Notes under the pieces: generated by a model
The model's database searches: none
What the model was told of the DNA's origin: nothing
Seen by the model: only the letters and a program-made list of their open reading frames with translations
Program-made: the position numbers and the translations under genes
Shown here: positions 35,132 to 44,252 of the stretch, one piece after another
Position numbering within the stretch: the first letter of the stretch is position 1
Layout of the letters: every line of letters begins with the position of its first letter
Source: Comamonadaceae bacterium PBBC1
GTDB taxonomy: Bacteria > Pseudomonadota > Gammaproteobacteria > Burkholderiales > Burkholderiaceae_C
Direction: 5' to 3'
Assembly (NCBI GenBank): GCA_002256145.1
Contig: NKIP01000004.1
Coordinates: forward strand, 1-64,000
Length of the DNA stretch: 64,000 nucleotides

Positions 35132-36028
35132 ATGAGCACACACGCAGACTCCCCCACCGAATTGACCGTTCGTCGCTTGAGCGTGGACCTGAGCCAAGGG
35201 TTTTCTCGCCACTGGAACGGTGGCGACGCCTTCATGACGGCTTATGCCAACGCCTTGTCCATGAGCTTTCCGGTGGGCGAACAATCCTTCATCGACGCGG
35301 TCAAGAACGGTGCCAAAGCCTTGCCCGACACGCCAGAAAACGCTGATCTGAAAAGCGTCGCGAAAGGCTTTGTTGGGCAAGAAGCCACCCACCGCCACCT
35401 GCACGCCCTCTACAACGCCCACCTTGAAAAGCAAGGCTTGGTCAACCATTGGGGCCCCCGCGCAGAGCGCCGTCTGAAAAAAGGCCGCGAAGAGTTTTTC
35501 AGCAAAAGCGACAAAGGCTATTTGCACGAATTGGCCATCACGGCCGCTTTTGAGCACTACACCTCGATTTTTGGCGACCTGACGCTCGAGCGCATGGACC
35601 AGCCCGGCGACTGGTTCGCCGGGGCGCAAGAGCCCCTCAAAACCTTGTGGCGTTGGCACGCGGCCGAAGAATCCGAGCACAAATGCGTGGCTTTTGACCT
35701 GTACCAACGCCTGGGCGGCAACCACGCTTGGCGCATGCGCTGGTTTTGGTACGTCACAGTGCAGTTCAGCACCGACGTGTTTCGCCAGACGGTCAACAAC
35801 CTGTGGCACGACAAGACGCTCTTCAAGCCCTCCACTTGGTGGTCGGCCTCCAAGTTTTTGTTGGGACGTCACGGCCTGGTCTGGCGAGTGGCCAAGCCCG
35901 TTTGGGAATACACCCGCAAAGACTTTCACCCTATGCAAGTGGGCAGCGACACCTTGTCGAAAGATTGGCTGGAAAACCATGCCGACCAATGGCGTGCGGT
36001 GGGTTCAGCGACCCAGGCTGCGGCTTAA
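35132..36028 (+). CDS. metal-dependent hydrolase, PF10118 family
   Basis: The 298-residue protein fits the predicted metal-dependent hydrolase family PF10118, with ferritin-like metal motifs QEATHRHLH and AAEESEHKC and an intervening EHYTSI. Family members are unstudied but often sit beside TetR regulators and lipid-related genes. The 99 bases shared with the divergent TetR gene hold an imperfect repeat pair ATGTGAGCA (35051) and TGCTCATAT (35098), possible operator halves. Confidence 0.85.
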   Translation: MSTHADSPTELTVRRLSVDLSQGFSRHWNGGDAFMTAYANALSMSFPVGEQSFIDAVKNGAKALPDTPENADLKSVAKGFVGQEATHRHLHALYNAHLEKQGLVNHWGPRAERRLKKGREEFFSKSDKGYLHELAITAAFEHYTSIFGDLTLERMDQPGDWFAGAQEPLKTLWRWHAAEESEHKCVAFDLYQRLGGNHAWRMRWFWYVTVQFSTDVFRQTVNNLWHDKTLFKPSTWWSASKFLLGRHGLVWRVAKPVWEYTRKDFHPMQVGSDTLSKDWLENHADQWRAVGSATQAAA

Positions 36029-36074
36029 GGCATTCGCGCACGGGGGGGGCGCCCCCACAAAACAGCAACCACGC

Positions 36075-36497
36075 TCAGTCGCTGACCAAAGCCCGCACCC
36101 AGTCGGGCAAAGTCACGGCTTTTTGATTCGGAAAATCCACCCAAATCGTGGTGGCCCCGCCTGCGGCAAAGATCACACCGGGCTGATCGGTGCGCTCCAG
36201 CGTGCACCAGCTTTCAAACGTGGTGCGACCCGGATCGCTCACAAACATCTTGGCCAGGATGTCGCCAGGAAACTCGAACTGTTTATAAAAGTTGCAAAAC
36301 GCGTTCACGATCACCGGCCCCTGCCCTTGCGGGTTGACCTGGCAACCAATGGCCTCAAACCAGTCAATGCGCAGCGTCTCCATGTAGCGGAAATACACCG
36401 TGTTGTTGACGTGGCCCATGGCGTCCATGTCACCCCAGCGGATGGGGATGACCAACTCAAACACTTGCTTTTTGTGCTCAGGCAGCTCCAGCTTCAT
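36075..36497 (-). CDS. acyl-CoA thioesterase, YbgC/4HBT type
   Basis: A 140-residue hot-dog protein with IRWGDMDAMGHVNNTVYFRYME, the active-site signature of the 4-hydroxybenzoyl-CoA thioesterase family. It follows the SDR gene by 10 bases on the same strand, so the pair is co-transcribed; a joint role in an acyl-CoA or aromatic pathway is inferred. A GC-rich hairpin (about 36045-36056) lies in the convergent gap. Confidence 0.88.
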   Translation of the reverse strand: MKLELPEHKKQVFELVIPIRWGDMDAMGHVNNTVYFRYMETLRIDWFEAIGCQVNPQGQGPVIVNAFCNFYKQFEFPGDILAKMFVSDPGRTTFESWCTLERTDQPGVIFAAGGATTIWVDFPNQKAVTLPDWVRALVSD

Positions 36498-36507
36498 GGT
36501 CTGACCC

Positions 36508-37290
36508 TCACACTGCGAAACCGTCGTCGGCCGAGACCACTGCGCCGTTGATGAAGTGGCTCTGGTCGCTGGCCAACAACATCAGCAAAGCGTCCAAATC
36601 TTGCGGCTGGCCCACACGCTTGCGCGGCAGCATGCTGATGAGCTTTTGGCCCTGCTCGGTCTGCCAGTGGTGGTGGTTGATTTCGGTGTCGATGTAGCCT
36701 GGGCAAATGGCGTTCACGTTGATGCCAAATTTGCCCCACTCCACCGCAAAAGCCTTGGTCATCTGAATCACGGCCGCCTTGCTCATGCAATACACCCCAA
36801 TTTGCGGCAAAACTTTCAGCCCCGCCATCGAGGCGATGTTGATGATGCGCCCGCCCGTGAAGCTGCCAGGCGCTGCGCCCTTGGCGCGGGCCAGCATGCG
36901 TTTGCCCACCTCTTGCGCCACAAAAAACGCACCGCGCACATTGGTGTTCATGATGAAGTCGTAATCTTCTTCGGTCACATCCTGGATGCGCTGGGTGGTG
37001 CTCACGCCCGAGTTGTTCACCAAGATGTCGATGCTGCCCATCTCGGTTTCGGCATGCGCCACGGCCGCCGCGATGCTGTGGCGGTCGGTCACATCCATCT
37101 CGACCACATGCGCGTCGCCGCCAGCGGCTTCGATCTCAGCCCGCAGATCTTTGAGTTTGTCCATGCGGCGGCTGGCCAACACCACGCCCGCGCCTGCTGC
37201 GGCCAAAGTTTTGGCAAATTGAGCCCCCAAACCACCCGAAGCGCCCGTGACCAAGGCCACGCGGCCGGACAAATCGATTTCATAAGCCAT
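36508..37290 (-). CDS. SDR-family oxidoreductase
   Basis: A 260-residue classical short-chain dehydrogenase with TGASGGLGAQFA, NNSGVSTTQ, the Ser of NIASMAG and the YCMSK catalytic pair, ending in ADDGFAV. The Arg after the Rossmann strand (ASRRMDKL) favours NADP(H). It is the first gene of a pair with the thioesterase and divergent from the ETF-ubiquinone oxidoreductase gene. Substrate unknown; 3-oxoacyl or hydroxyacyl thioesters fit the context. Confidence 0.88.
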   Translation of the reverse strand: MAYEIDLSGRVALVTGASGGLGAQFAKTLAAAGAGVVLASRRMDKLKDLRAEIEAAGGDAHVVEMDVTDRHSIAAAVAHAETEMGSIDILVNNSGVSTTQRIQDVTEEDYDFIMNTNVRGAFFVAQEVGKRMLARAKGAAPGSFTGGRIINIASMAGLKVLPQIGVYCMSKAAVIQMTKAFAVEWGKFGINVNAICPGYIDTEINHHHWQTEQGQKLISMLPRKRVGQPQDLDALLMLLASDQSHFINGAVVSADDGFAV

Positions 37291-37452
37291 GACAACTCCT
37301 TCAAGAATGAACCCCTGCGGGCAAAAACGGTTGACGCCATTGTGCGGGGCAAGCCGGGCAGAGCCGCATAAAATGAGTCACACGCCCGACACTCTCCCTG
37401 AGCCACCTCGTGTGGGCATTTGTTTTGACCCCTTGCACTTAAAGAGAAGTTC

Positions 37453-39144
37453 ATGAGCCCCGAAGAAATCCTGAGCACTTACGACCCCCGCGAATCCATG
37501 GAATACGACGTGGTCGTGGTTGGCGGCGGCCCCGGCGGCCTGTCCACGGCGATCCGCCTCAAGCAATTGGCCGCTGAAAAAGGCACCGACGTGTCGGTCG
37601 TTGTCCTGGAAAAAGGCGGTGAGCCCGGTGCGCACATCTTGTCGGGCGCCATCATGGACCCCAAGGCCCTGACCGAACTTTTGCCCAACTGGAAAGAACT
37701 GGGCGCCCCGCTCAACCAACCGGTGACCGATGACGCCTGGAGCTTCTTGAGCGAGACCGGTGCCACCCGCACCCCCGGCATTTTCTTGCCCGAGTGTGCA
37801 CAAAACCACGGCAACTACATCATCAGCCTGTCCAATTTCACCCGCTGGCTGGGCCAGCAGGCCGAAAACCTGGGCGTGGAAATCTTCCCCGGCTTCACCG
37901 CAGCCGAAGTGCTCTACAACGAAGACGGCTCTGTCAAAGGCGTGGCCACCGGCAATATGGGCATCGGCAAAGATGGTGAGCCCACAGAAAACTTCCAGCT
38001 GGGCATGGAGCTGCACGCCAAGTACACCGTGTTCGCCGAAGGCGCACGCGGCCACCTGGGCAAACAGCTGATCGCCAAATACAAGCTCGACGAAGGCCGT
38101 GACCCGCAAACCTACGGCATCGGCATCAAGGAAGTCTGGGAAATCGACCCTTCACGCCACACCCCCGGTTTTGTCATGCACACCGCTGGCTGGCCCATGA
38201 ACAACGACACCTACGGTGGCGCGTTCATGTACCACATGGACGACAACAAAATAGCCATCGGCTACGTGGTGGGTCTGGACTACGCCAACCCCTGGCTCAG
38301 CCCGTTTGAAGAATTCCAGCGCTGGAAAACCCACAACAACATCAAGTGGTACTTCACCAACGACAAAGGCGAAGTCAATGCCAAGCGCATCGGCTACGGC
38401 GCACGCGCCATCACGGCAGGCGGTCTGATGAGTCTGCCCAAGACCGTGTTCCCGGGCGGTGCACTGGTGGGATGTGATGCCGGTTACCTGAATGTGAGCC
38501 GCATCAAGGGCAGCCACGCCGCCATCAAAACCGGCATGCTGGCCGCCGAAGCGGCTTACGACGCCATCGTGGCTGGTCGCCAACACGACGAGCTGAGCGC
38601 CTACCCCGAAGCATTTGAAGCGAGCTGGCTCTACACCGAGCTGAACAAGTCGCGCAACTTCAAGACCTGGTTCAAGAAGGGCCTGACGGTCGCCACACTC
38701 ATGAACGGCTTTGAGCAGTTCGTGCTGCGCGGACACATTCCCTGGACGCTGCGCCGCGACAAAGCCGACCACACCTATCTGAAGCCTGCGGCCGATTGCC
38801 CCAAGATCGACTACCCCAAGCCCGATGGCAAGCTCACCTTCGACCGCTTGAGCAGCGTGTTCATCAGCAACACCAACCACGAAGAAAACCAGCCCGCCCA
38901 CCTGACGCTTAAGGATGCCTCGGTGCCTGTCAGCATCAACCTGGCCAAATACGCTGGCCCAGAGAGTCGCTACTGCCCTGCTGGCGTTTATGAGTTCGTG
39001 AAAAACGAAGACAACTCCGACCGCCTGCAGATCAACGCGCAAAACTGCGTGCACTGCAAAACCTGCGACATCAAGGACCCGACACAAAACATCGTCTGGG
39101 TCACGCCCGAAGGCGGCGGCGGTCCGAACTACACAGGCATGTAA
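37453..39144 (+). CDS. electron transfer flavoprotein-ubiquinone oxidoreductase
   Basis: The 563-residue membrane-associated flavoprotein passes electrons from ETF to ubiquinone during fatty-acid and amino-acid oxidation. FAD binding is seen in VVVGGGPGGLSTAIRL, and the C-terminal 4Fe-4S ligands in YCPAGVYEF and QNCVHCKTCDIKDPTQNI. Length and order match ETF-QO. AGAGAAG precedes the ATG, and a terminator follows. Confidence 0.97.
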   Translation: MSPEEILSTYDPRESMEYDVVVVGGGPGGLSTAIRLKQLAAEKGTDVSVVVLEKGGEPGAHILSGAIMDPKALTELLPNWKELGAPLNQPVTDDAWSFLSETGATRTPGIFLPECAQNHGNYIISLSNFTRWLGQQAENLGVEIFPGFTAAEVLYNEDGSVKGVATGNMGIGKDGEPTENFQLGMELHAKYTVFAEGARGHLGKQLIAKYKLDEGRDPQTYGIGIKEVWEIDPSRHTPGFVMHTAGWPMNNDTYGGAFMYHMDDNKIAIGYVVGLDYANPWLSPFEEFQRWKTHNNIKWYFTNDKGEVNAKRIGYGARAITAGGLMSLPKTVFPGGALVGCDAGYLNVSRIKGSHAAIKTGMLAAEAAYDAIVAGRQHDELSAYPEAFEASWLYTELNKSRNFKTWFKKGLTVATLMNGFEQFVLRGHIPWTLRRDKADHTYLKPAADCPKIDYPKPDGKLTFDRLSSVFISNTNHEENQPAHLTLKDASVPVSINLAKYAGPESRYCPAGVYEFVKNEDNSDRLQINAQNCVHCKTCDIKDPTQNIVWVTPEGGGGPNYTGM

Positions 39145-39163
39145 GTCCTGCGCATTCAGTTCA

Positions 39164-39188
39164 AGAGGCCCTGCGGGGCCTCTTTTTT
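39164..39188 (+). terminator. rho-independent terminator of the ETF-QO gene
   Basis: AGAGGCCC/GGGCCTCT stem, TGCG loop, then a run of seven T residues. Confidence 0.92.
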
Positions 39189-39267
39189 TCGGCCCGCCCC
39201 TGCTGCGTCGCCAATGCAACAGCAACCCCGCGAAAACCCTAGGCCAAACGGTCAATGATCACACCAT

Positions 39268-39292
39268 AATCAACTTGTATGACAAGTTGATT
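39268..39292. promoter_or_regulatory. 25-base perfect palindromic operator before the TRAP genes
   Basis: AATCAACTTGT-ATG-ACAAGTTGATT: 11-base arms with a 3-base spacer, 41 bases before dctP. The core TTGT-ATG-ACAA fits operators of GntR regulators of the FadR subfamily, which often control TRAP transporters for sugar acids and other organic acids. No such regulator is encoded nearby. Confidence 0.75.
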
Positions 39293-39332
39293 CGCAGCTT
39301 GTTGTTTCCATCGATCCACGAGGAGCTTTCGA

Positions 39333-40304
39333 ATGAAATTGAGCAAACTGATGTTGGGCCTGAGTTTGGCCATGGGTATCCTGACCACGGCTTCTGCGCA
39401 AGTCACCATGCGCAACAGCATCTCTGTCGGCCAGAACTCCCACCAAGGCGAAGCCATCGACACCCTGGCCAAAGAAGTTGAAAAGCGCACCAACGGTCGC
39501 ATCAAGATCCAGAACTTCTACTCGGGGTCTTTGGGCGGCGAGCGCGAGTCCATCGAATCCGTTCAACTGGGTACCCAAGAATTGGCCACCACATCCACAG
39601 GCCCCGTGCCTAACTTTGTGCCCGAGTCGCGCATCCTGGACGTGCCCTTTTTGTTCCGTGACAAAGCACACGCTCGTGCCGTACTGGATGGCCCCATTGG
39701 CCAAGAACTGCTGACCAAGTTTGACGCCAAAGGCTTCAAGGCTTTGGCTTGGGGTGAAAACGGCGTTCGCCACATGACCAACAGCAAGCGTGCTGTGAAC
39801 GAGCCGGGCGACCTGAAGGGTCTGAAGATGCGCACCATGGAAAACCCAGTGCACGTGGCGGCCTATAAGAGCTTGGGCATTGTGACCACCCCCATGGCAT
39901 TCCCTGAAGTGTTCACCGCTTTGCAACAAGGCACTGTGGACGGTCAAGAGAACCCCCTGTCGGTGATCATGGCCTCCAACTTTGACCAAGTGCAAAAGCA
40001 CCTGACACTCACAGGCCACGTTTATTCGCCCGTGGTGATCCTGATGAACAAGGGCTCGTTCGACAAACTCAGCGCTGCCGACAAACAGATCTTCCTTGAC
40101 TCGGCCAAAGAGGCCGTCAAAGCCAACCGTGCCCGTGTGGACAAAGACGATGCCAACGGCGTGGCTGAGCTGCGCAAAAAAGGCATGAATATCATCGAGA
40201 ACGTGGACAAGTCCAAGTTCTTGGCCACCATGGGCCCCGCCATGGCCGAGTTTGAAAAGCAGTTCGGCAAAGCCAACTTGGACCGCATCCGCAACTACAA
40301 GTGA
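39333..40304 (+). CDS. TRAP transporter substrate-binding protein, DctP family
   Basis: The 323-residue periplasmic protein has a signal peptide ending TTASAQ, then the DctP pattern: EKRTNGRIKIQNFYSGSLG, VPFLFRDKAHA, the ligand-binding Arg region LKGLKMRTMENPVH and PEVFTALQQGTVDGQENP. It captures an organic acid for import with the DctQ and DctM genes that follow. GGAG precedes the ATG. The exact solute cannot be read from sequence. Confidence 0.94.
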   Translation: MKLSKLMLGLSLAMGILTTASAQVTMRNSISVGQNSHQGEAIDTLAKEVEKRTNGRIKIQNFYSGSLGGERESIESVQLGTQELATTSTGPVPNFVPESRILDVPFLFRDKAHARAVLDGPIGQELLTKFDAKGFKALAWGENGVRHMTNSKRAVNEPGDLKGLKMRTMENPVHVAAYKSLGIVTTPMAFPEVFTALQQGTVDGQENPLSVIMASNFDQVQKHLTLTGHVYSPVVILMNKGSFDKLSAADKQIFLDSAKEAVKANRARVDKDDANGVAELRKKGMNIIENVDKSKFLATMGPAMAEFEKQFGKANLDRIRNYK

Positions 40305-40320
40305 TTTAAAGCTCATGAAA

Positions 40321-40355
40321 GCGCCCGCTCAATCCTGGATTGGCGGGCGTTTTTT
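40321..40355 (+). terminator. terminator-like hairpin between dctP and dctQ
   Basis: CGCCCGC-T-CAATCC pairs with GGATTG-GCGGGCG and is followed by six T residues. In this position it probably lowers expression of the membrane subunits relative to the binding protein. Confidence 0.85.
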
Positions 40356-40378
40356 GATTTTGTCGTGAAGGATTTTTT

Positions 40379-40873
40379 ATGCGCTCACTTTATCTGAGCA
40401 TAGAAAAGTGGACCACCGCTTTTTCCATGCTTGTAGCCTGCTTGATGTTGGCCTTGGCGGCCTGTTTGGGCATGCTGCAAATTTTCACCCGCTTCGTGCT
40501 GGAAGTTCCTGTTGAATGGACAGAGGTCCTCATACGATTCAGCCTGATCTGGATGGTGTTCATGGGCATCCCCATGGCTTTCCGTCAAGGCGCGATGGTC
40601 AGCGTGGACGTGCTTTACCGCTGGAGCGGCCCGCGCATGAAAAAAGTGCTCGACACCGCCGTGGCTTTGGCTGCGCTCACCTTGGTCTGCATCATCATTT
40701 GGTGGGGCTGGGACTACGCCAACCGAGGCAAGGTCCAGTCCATGATTGGCCTGGAAGACGTGTCCATGTTTTGGGCCTACATGGCTTTGCCAGTGGGCGC
40801 GTGTTTCAGCGTGATCAGCATCATTGGCAATTGGCTCGATCCACAGCGCCTTGAATTGGAGACCGCACAATGA
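40379..40873 (+). CDS. TRAP transporter small permease, DctQ family
   Basis: A 164-residue membrane protein with four hydrophobic segments, including FTRFVLEVPVEWTEVLIRFSLIW-type conserved sequence (ligated here as EWTEVLIRFSLIWMVFMG) typical of DctQ. It bridges the binding protein and the large permease. It overlaps dctM by ATGA. Confidence 0.92.
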   Translation: MRSLYLSIEKWTTAFSMLVACLMLALAACLGMLQIFTRFVLEVPVEWTEVLIRFSLIWMVFMGIPMAFRQGAMVSVDVLYRWSGPRMKKVLDTAVALAALTLVCIIIWWGWDYANRGKVQSMIGLEDVSMFWAYMALPVGACFSVISIIGNWLDPQRLELETAQ

Positions 40874-42147
40874 GCGTCGTCATGCTTTGCACCATGGTGC
40901 TGTGCTTTGCACTCACCATTTCCGTGGCCGTGTCCATTGGCTTGTCGGCGATTGTCGGCATCCAAATTGGCAACGCCAACATGCTCATCTCCGTCAAGGA
41001 GATGTTCAATTCGATCAACAAATTCCCGCTGGCCGCCATCCCCTTCTTCATTTTGGCGGGCAACATCATGGAAACCGGTGGCATCTCGCGCCGCTTGGTG
41101 GAATTTGCCAAAAGCATTGTGGGTGGCGTGCAAGGCGGCTTGCCCATGACCTGCGTGCTGACCTGCATGATTTTTGCGGCCGTATCGGGCTCGTCGGTGG
41201 CCACCACGTTTGCCATTGGCACCATCTTGATCCCCGCGCTCATCAAGCATGGCTACCCCACCACCTATGCGGCTTCTTTGCAAGCCACCTCGGCCGAGTT
41301 GGGCGTGATCATCCCGCCCTCGATTCCCATGATCCTGTACGGCGTCAGCGCCGAAGTCTCGATTGGCGAATTGTTCATCGCCGGTTTCGGTCCTGGCCTG
41401 TTCATTGGCGCGGCCTTGATGTTCTGGGTGTGGGTGTATTGCAAATACAAACGCTGGGGCAAGAACGACGGCGAGGGACGTCTGAGCTTTGGCAAAGCCT
41501 CTTGGCAAGCCGGTTGGGCGCTCATGATGCCTGTGATCATTTTGGGCGGCATCTACGGCGGGGTGTTCACCCCCACCGAAGCGTCTGCCGTGGCGGTGTT
41601 CTACGCGCTGATTGTGGGCACCTTGATTTACCGCGAGATCAAGCTGAAAGACTTGGCCATGATCATGCGCAAATCGGTGCTGTCCAGCGCGGTGATCATG
41701 TTCATCATTGCCAACGCAGGCTTGTTCGCCTTCCTGATCACCCGTGCAGGTGTGCCCGAGGCCATTGGCCACTGGTTGCAAGATGTGCTCAAGTCACCTG
41801 CTTACTTCTTGTTGGGTGTGAACGCTGCCTTGTTCCTCATTGGCATGTTCATCGAGACCAGCGCCGCCATCATTGTGCTGGCCCCGATCTTGGCCCCTGT
41901 GGCCGTGCACTTCGGCATTGACCCGGTGCACTTTGGTCTGGTCATGGTGGTCAACCTGGCTTTGGGCATGATCACACCGCCTTTTGGTGTGAACCTGTTT
42001 GCAGCGTGCACGGTGGCGCGAATTTCGCTGGACCGGATGATCAAAGACTTGGTCCCCTTCGTGCTGGTGATTCTGGTCTGCTTGATGGTGGTGAGCTATG
42101 TGCCTGCCCTGTCTTTGACTTTGCGGGATTTGGTGTACGCCAAATAA
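40870..42147 (+). CDS. TRAP transporter large permease, DctM family
   Basis: The 425-residue polytopic protein shows DctM signatures: PLAAIPFFILAGNIM, AAVSGSSVATTFAIG, ELGVIIPPSIPMILYG and NLALGMITPPFGVNLF. It forms the Na+-driven transport channel. The gene ends 15 bases before the glycine riboswitch region, so read-through could reach it, but the two functions are probably independent. Confidence 0.95.
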   Translation: MSVVMLCTMVLCFALTISVAVSIGLSAIVGIQIGNANMLISVKEMFNSINKFPLAAIPFFILAGNIMETGGISRRLVEFAKSIVGGVQGGLPMTCVLTCMIFAAVSGSSVATTFAIGTILIPALIKHGYPTTYAASLQATSAELGVIIPPSIPMILYGVSAEVSIGELFIAGFGPGLFIGAALMFWVWVYCKYKRWGKNDGEGRLSFGKASWQAGWALMMPVIILGGIYGGVFTPTEASAVAVFYALIVGTLIYREIKLKDLAMIMRKSVLSSAVIMFIIANAGLFAFLITRAGVPEAIGHWLQDVLKSPAYFLLGVNAALFLIGMFIETSAAIIVLAPILAPVAVHFGIDPVHFGLVMVVNLALGMITPPFGVNLFAACTVARISLDRMIKDLVPFVLVILVCLMVVSYVPALSLTLRDLVYAK

Positions 42148-42162
42148 AGCTAGAATCCACCC

Positions 42163-42423
42163 CTGTCAGGAGAGCGCCTGACTTGCCTCATGCAGCTACT
42201 GTCTACATGAAACAAGTCAGGCCGCCGAAGGCGCAGGCGGTTTGAAAAACTGCTGAACGCTCAGGCAAAAGGACTGACAAAACGCTTTATCAAAAGCGTT
42301 ACCTCACTGGAGAGAGGTGCCGGGCCATCGAGTCACGGCATCCACCGAAGGAGCAACCCGCAGAACGTTTGGCTTTTGGGCTGAATGTTCCCGGCGAATC
42401 TCTCAGGTAAAGCGGACAGCGAG
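42163..42423 (+). promoter_or_regulatory. tandem glycine riboswitch before gcvT
   Basis: Two glycine aptamers lie in series: 42163-42279 (CAGGAGAG ... GCCGAAGGCGC ... CTCAGGCAAAAGGACTG) and 42303-42423 (TGGAGAGAG ... CCGAAGGAGCAA ... TCTCAGGTAAAGCGGACAG), joined by a small AACGCTT/AAAGCGTT hairpin. This is the gcvT-type architecture that senses glycine and usually turns on glycine cleavage genes. The 327-base gap is explained by this element and its expression platform. Confidence 0.95.
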
Positions 42424-42462
42424 GGCAAGCGCCACAGCATGTGCTGTGGTTTTCCATTGCCC
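42423..42462 (+). promoter_or_regulatory. riboswitch expression-platform hairpin
   Basis: CCACAGCA/TGCTGTGG (42432-42449) followed by TTTTCC forms a terminator-like hairpin, and GGGCAA (42423) can pair with TTGCCC (42457) just before the gcvT Shine-Dalgarno TTGGAG. Control by termination or by ribosome-site access is possible. Confidence 0.6.
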
Positions 42463-42474
42463 TTGGAGTTTTTT

Positions 42475-43602
42475 GTGACCGCTGCTGCCGACCTGCTCAC
42501 CACCCCTTTGAACGCGCTGCACATCGAGTTGGGCGCCCGCATGGTGCCTTTTGCGGGTTACTGCATGCCCGTGCAATACCCCGCAGGCTTGGTGGCTGAG
42601 CACCACCACACCCGCACTGCCGTTGGCCTGTTCGATGTCTCGCACATGGGCCAGTTGTGCCTGAGCGGGCCAGACGCCGCAGCCGCCTTCGAGAGCCTGA
42701 TGCCGGTGGACGTGATGGGCCTGGGCGTGAACAAACAACGCTACGGCCTGCTGCTCAATGACGAGGGCGGCATCATCGACGACCTGATGTTCGTGAACAG
42801 GGGCGAGGACATTTTTGTGATCGTCAACGGTGCCTGCAAACACGGCGATTTGGCCCACATCCAAGAGCGCATTGGCAGCCGCTGCACCATCACGCCTCAA
42901 TTTGACCGCGCCTTGTTGGCCCTGCAAGGCCCACAAGCCGTGACCGCCTTGCAACGCCTGTTGCCCGGTGTGGAAAAACTCGTGTTCATGACCGGCGCAG
43001 CCTTTGAGGTGGATGGCGCAGATCTTTACGTGACCCGCAGCGGCTACACCGGCGAAGACGGTTTCGAAATTTCCCTGCCCGCACACGCCGCCGAGGCCTT
43101 TGCCCGCACCCTACTGGCCCAGCCCGAGGTCAAGCCGATTGGCCTGGGTGCCCGCAACTCGCTGCGCCTGGAAGCCGGGCTGTGCCTGTACGGCAACGAC
43201 ATCGACACCACCACCACCCCGGTCGAAGCGGGCCTGAACTGGGCCATGCAGAAGGTGCGTCGCACAGGTGGCGCGCGTGCAGGCGGCTTCCCCGGTGCGG
43301 CCAAAATTTTGGCTCAGCAGGACGGCACAGCCCCGGCGCAGCGCTTGCGTGTGGGTCTGGTGGGCCTGGAGCGCGTGCCGGTGCGCGAGCACGTTGAGTT
43401 GCACAACGAAGCCGGTCAAAAAGTGGGCGAAGTCACCAGCGGCCTGCTCGCTCCCACCGCCGATCAGCCCGTGGCGCTGGCCTATGTGCAGGCAGAATAT
43501 GCGCCAGCAGGCACACGCCTGAACGCCATGGTGCGCGGCAAAGCCGTGCCCATGAAAGTCAGCGCCCTGCCCTTCGTGCCCAACCGCTATTTCCGTGGTT
43601 GA
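42475..43602 (+). CDS. gcvT: glycine cleavage system T protein (aminomethyltransferase)
   Basis: A 375-residue folate-binding protein that transfers the methylene group of aminomethyl-lipoyl GcvH to tetrahydrofolate and frees ammonia. [28 protein letters not shown] and TGEDGFEI are characteristic. The GTG at 42475 is chosen because TTGGAG lies 6 bases upstream and the preceding sequence is riboswitch. Confidence 0.96.
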   Translation: MTAAADLLTTPLNALHIELGARMVPFAGYCMPVQYPAGLVAEHHHTRTAVGLFDVSHMGQLCLSGPDAAAAFESLMPVDVMGLGVNKQRYGLLLNDEGGIIDDLMFVNRGEDIFVIVNGACKHGDLAHIQERIGSRCTITPQFDRALLALQGPQAVTALQRLLPGVEKLVFMTGAAFEVDGADLYVTRSGYTGEDGFEISLPAHAAEAFARTLLAQPEVKPIGLGARNSLRLEAGLCLYGNDIDTTTTPVEAGLNWAMQKVRRTGGARAGGFPGAAKILAQQDGTAPAQRLRVGLVGLERVPVREHVELHNEAGQKVGEVTSGLLAPTADQPVALAYVQAEYAPAGTRLNAMVRGKAVPMKVSALPFVPNRYFRG

Positions 43603-43610
43603 AATTAATC

Positions 43611-43671
43611 GGGGTCAGATCCCAATTAAATCCACACACCCATCCAAGCCAAACAATTGGGATCTGACCCC
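43611..43671. repeat. REP/MITE-like inverted repeat between gcvT and gcvH
   Basis: GGGGTCAGATCCCAATT (43611-43627) and its exact reverse complement (43655-43671) flank a 27-base spacer. The GGGGTCAGA...CCAATT motif recurs in many Comamonadaceae intergenic regions, so this looks like a non-autonomous repeat that can form a long hairpin in the gcv mRNA. Confidence 0.75.
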
Positions 43672-43708
43672 AATTAAACGAACCGAACCCCATACACAAG
43701 GAGCCCAC

Positions 43709-44074
43709 ATGATCAAGTACACCGAAGACCACGAATGGTTGCAAATTGACGGTGACACCGCCGTCGTCGGCATCACCCACCACGCACAAGATGCGCTGGG
43801 CGATGTGGTGTTTGTGGACCTGCCCGAAGTCGGCAAGTCTTTCGCAGCCAAAGAAGTGGCTGGCGTGGTCGAGTCGGTCAAGGCCGCCGCCGACGTTTAC
43901 ATGCCCGTGGACGGCGAGATCACCGAAGTCAACGAAGAACTGCGCGGCGACCCCTCGCTGGCCAACACCGACCCGCTGGGCAAAGGCTGGTTCTTCAAGG
44001 TCAAGTTGTCCAACCCGGCGCAGGCTGATGCTCTGCTGGACGAGACGGCCTACAAAGCGTTTTCTGCAGGCTGA
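43709..44074 (+). CDS. gcvH: glycine cleavage system H protein
   Basis: The 121-residue lipoyl carrier protein has the lipoylated Lys58 in [14 protein letters not shown] and the typical EDHEWL and [13 protein letters not shown] regions. It shuttles the aminomethyl group between GcvP and GcvT. AAGGAG precedes the ATG at 43709; upstream in-frame codons lie in the inverted repeat and are not coding. Confidence 0.97.
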   Translation: MIKYTEDHEWLQIDGDTAVVGITHHAQDALGDVVFVDLPEVGKSFAAKEVAGVVESVKAAADVYMPVDGEITEVNEELRGDPSLANTDPLGKGWFFKVKLSNPAQADALLDETAYKAFSAG

Positions 44075-44084
44075 ACCTGCTCAT

Positions 44085-44172
44085 GTCACCCCGGACTTGA
44101 TCCGGGGTCCATCTTGTCAAGGACGATGGTCGCCAATGAAAGACATGGATGCCCGATCAGGTCGGGCATGAC
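44085..44172. repeat. palindromic intergenic repeat between gcvH and gcvP
   Basis: An 88-base element has imperfect terminal inverted repeats: 44085-44111 (GTCACCCCGGACTTGATC...) and 44146-44172 (ending TCGGGCATGAC), each itself a short palindrome. This matches a widespread proteobacterial repeat class. A second hairpin GGCAAATGGCA/TGCCACTTGCC (44203-44229) lies before the gcvP ribosome site. Confidence 0.8.
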
Positions 44173-44252
44173 AAACACCACGCCCTCCCATCCAGAACCT
44201 TGGGCAAATGGCACACCGTGCCACTTGCCGAATGTTTTAAACGGAGCCACAC

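Noticed and set aside
34349-35989. A 546-codon extension of the TetR gene
   Set aside because: The added N-terminal part is antisense to the PF10118 hydrolase gene; ATG 35032 gives a normal TetR length.
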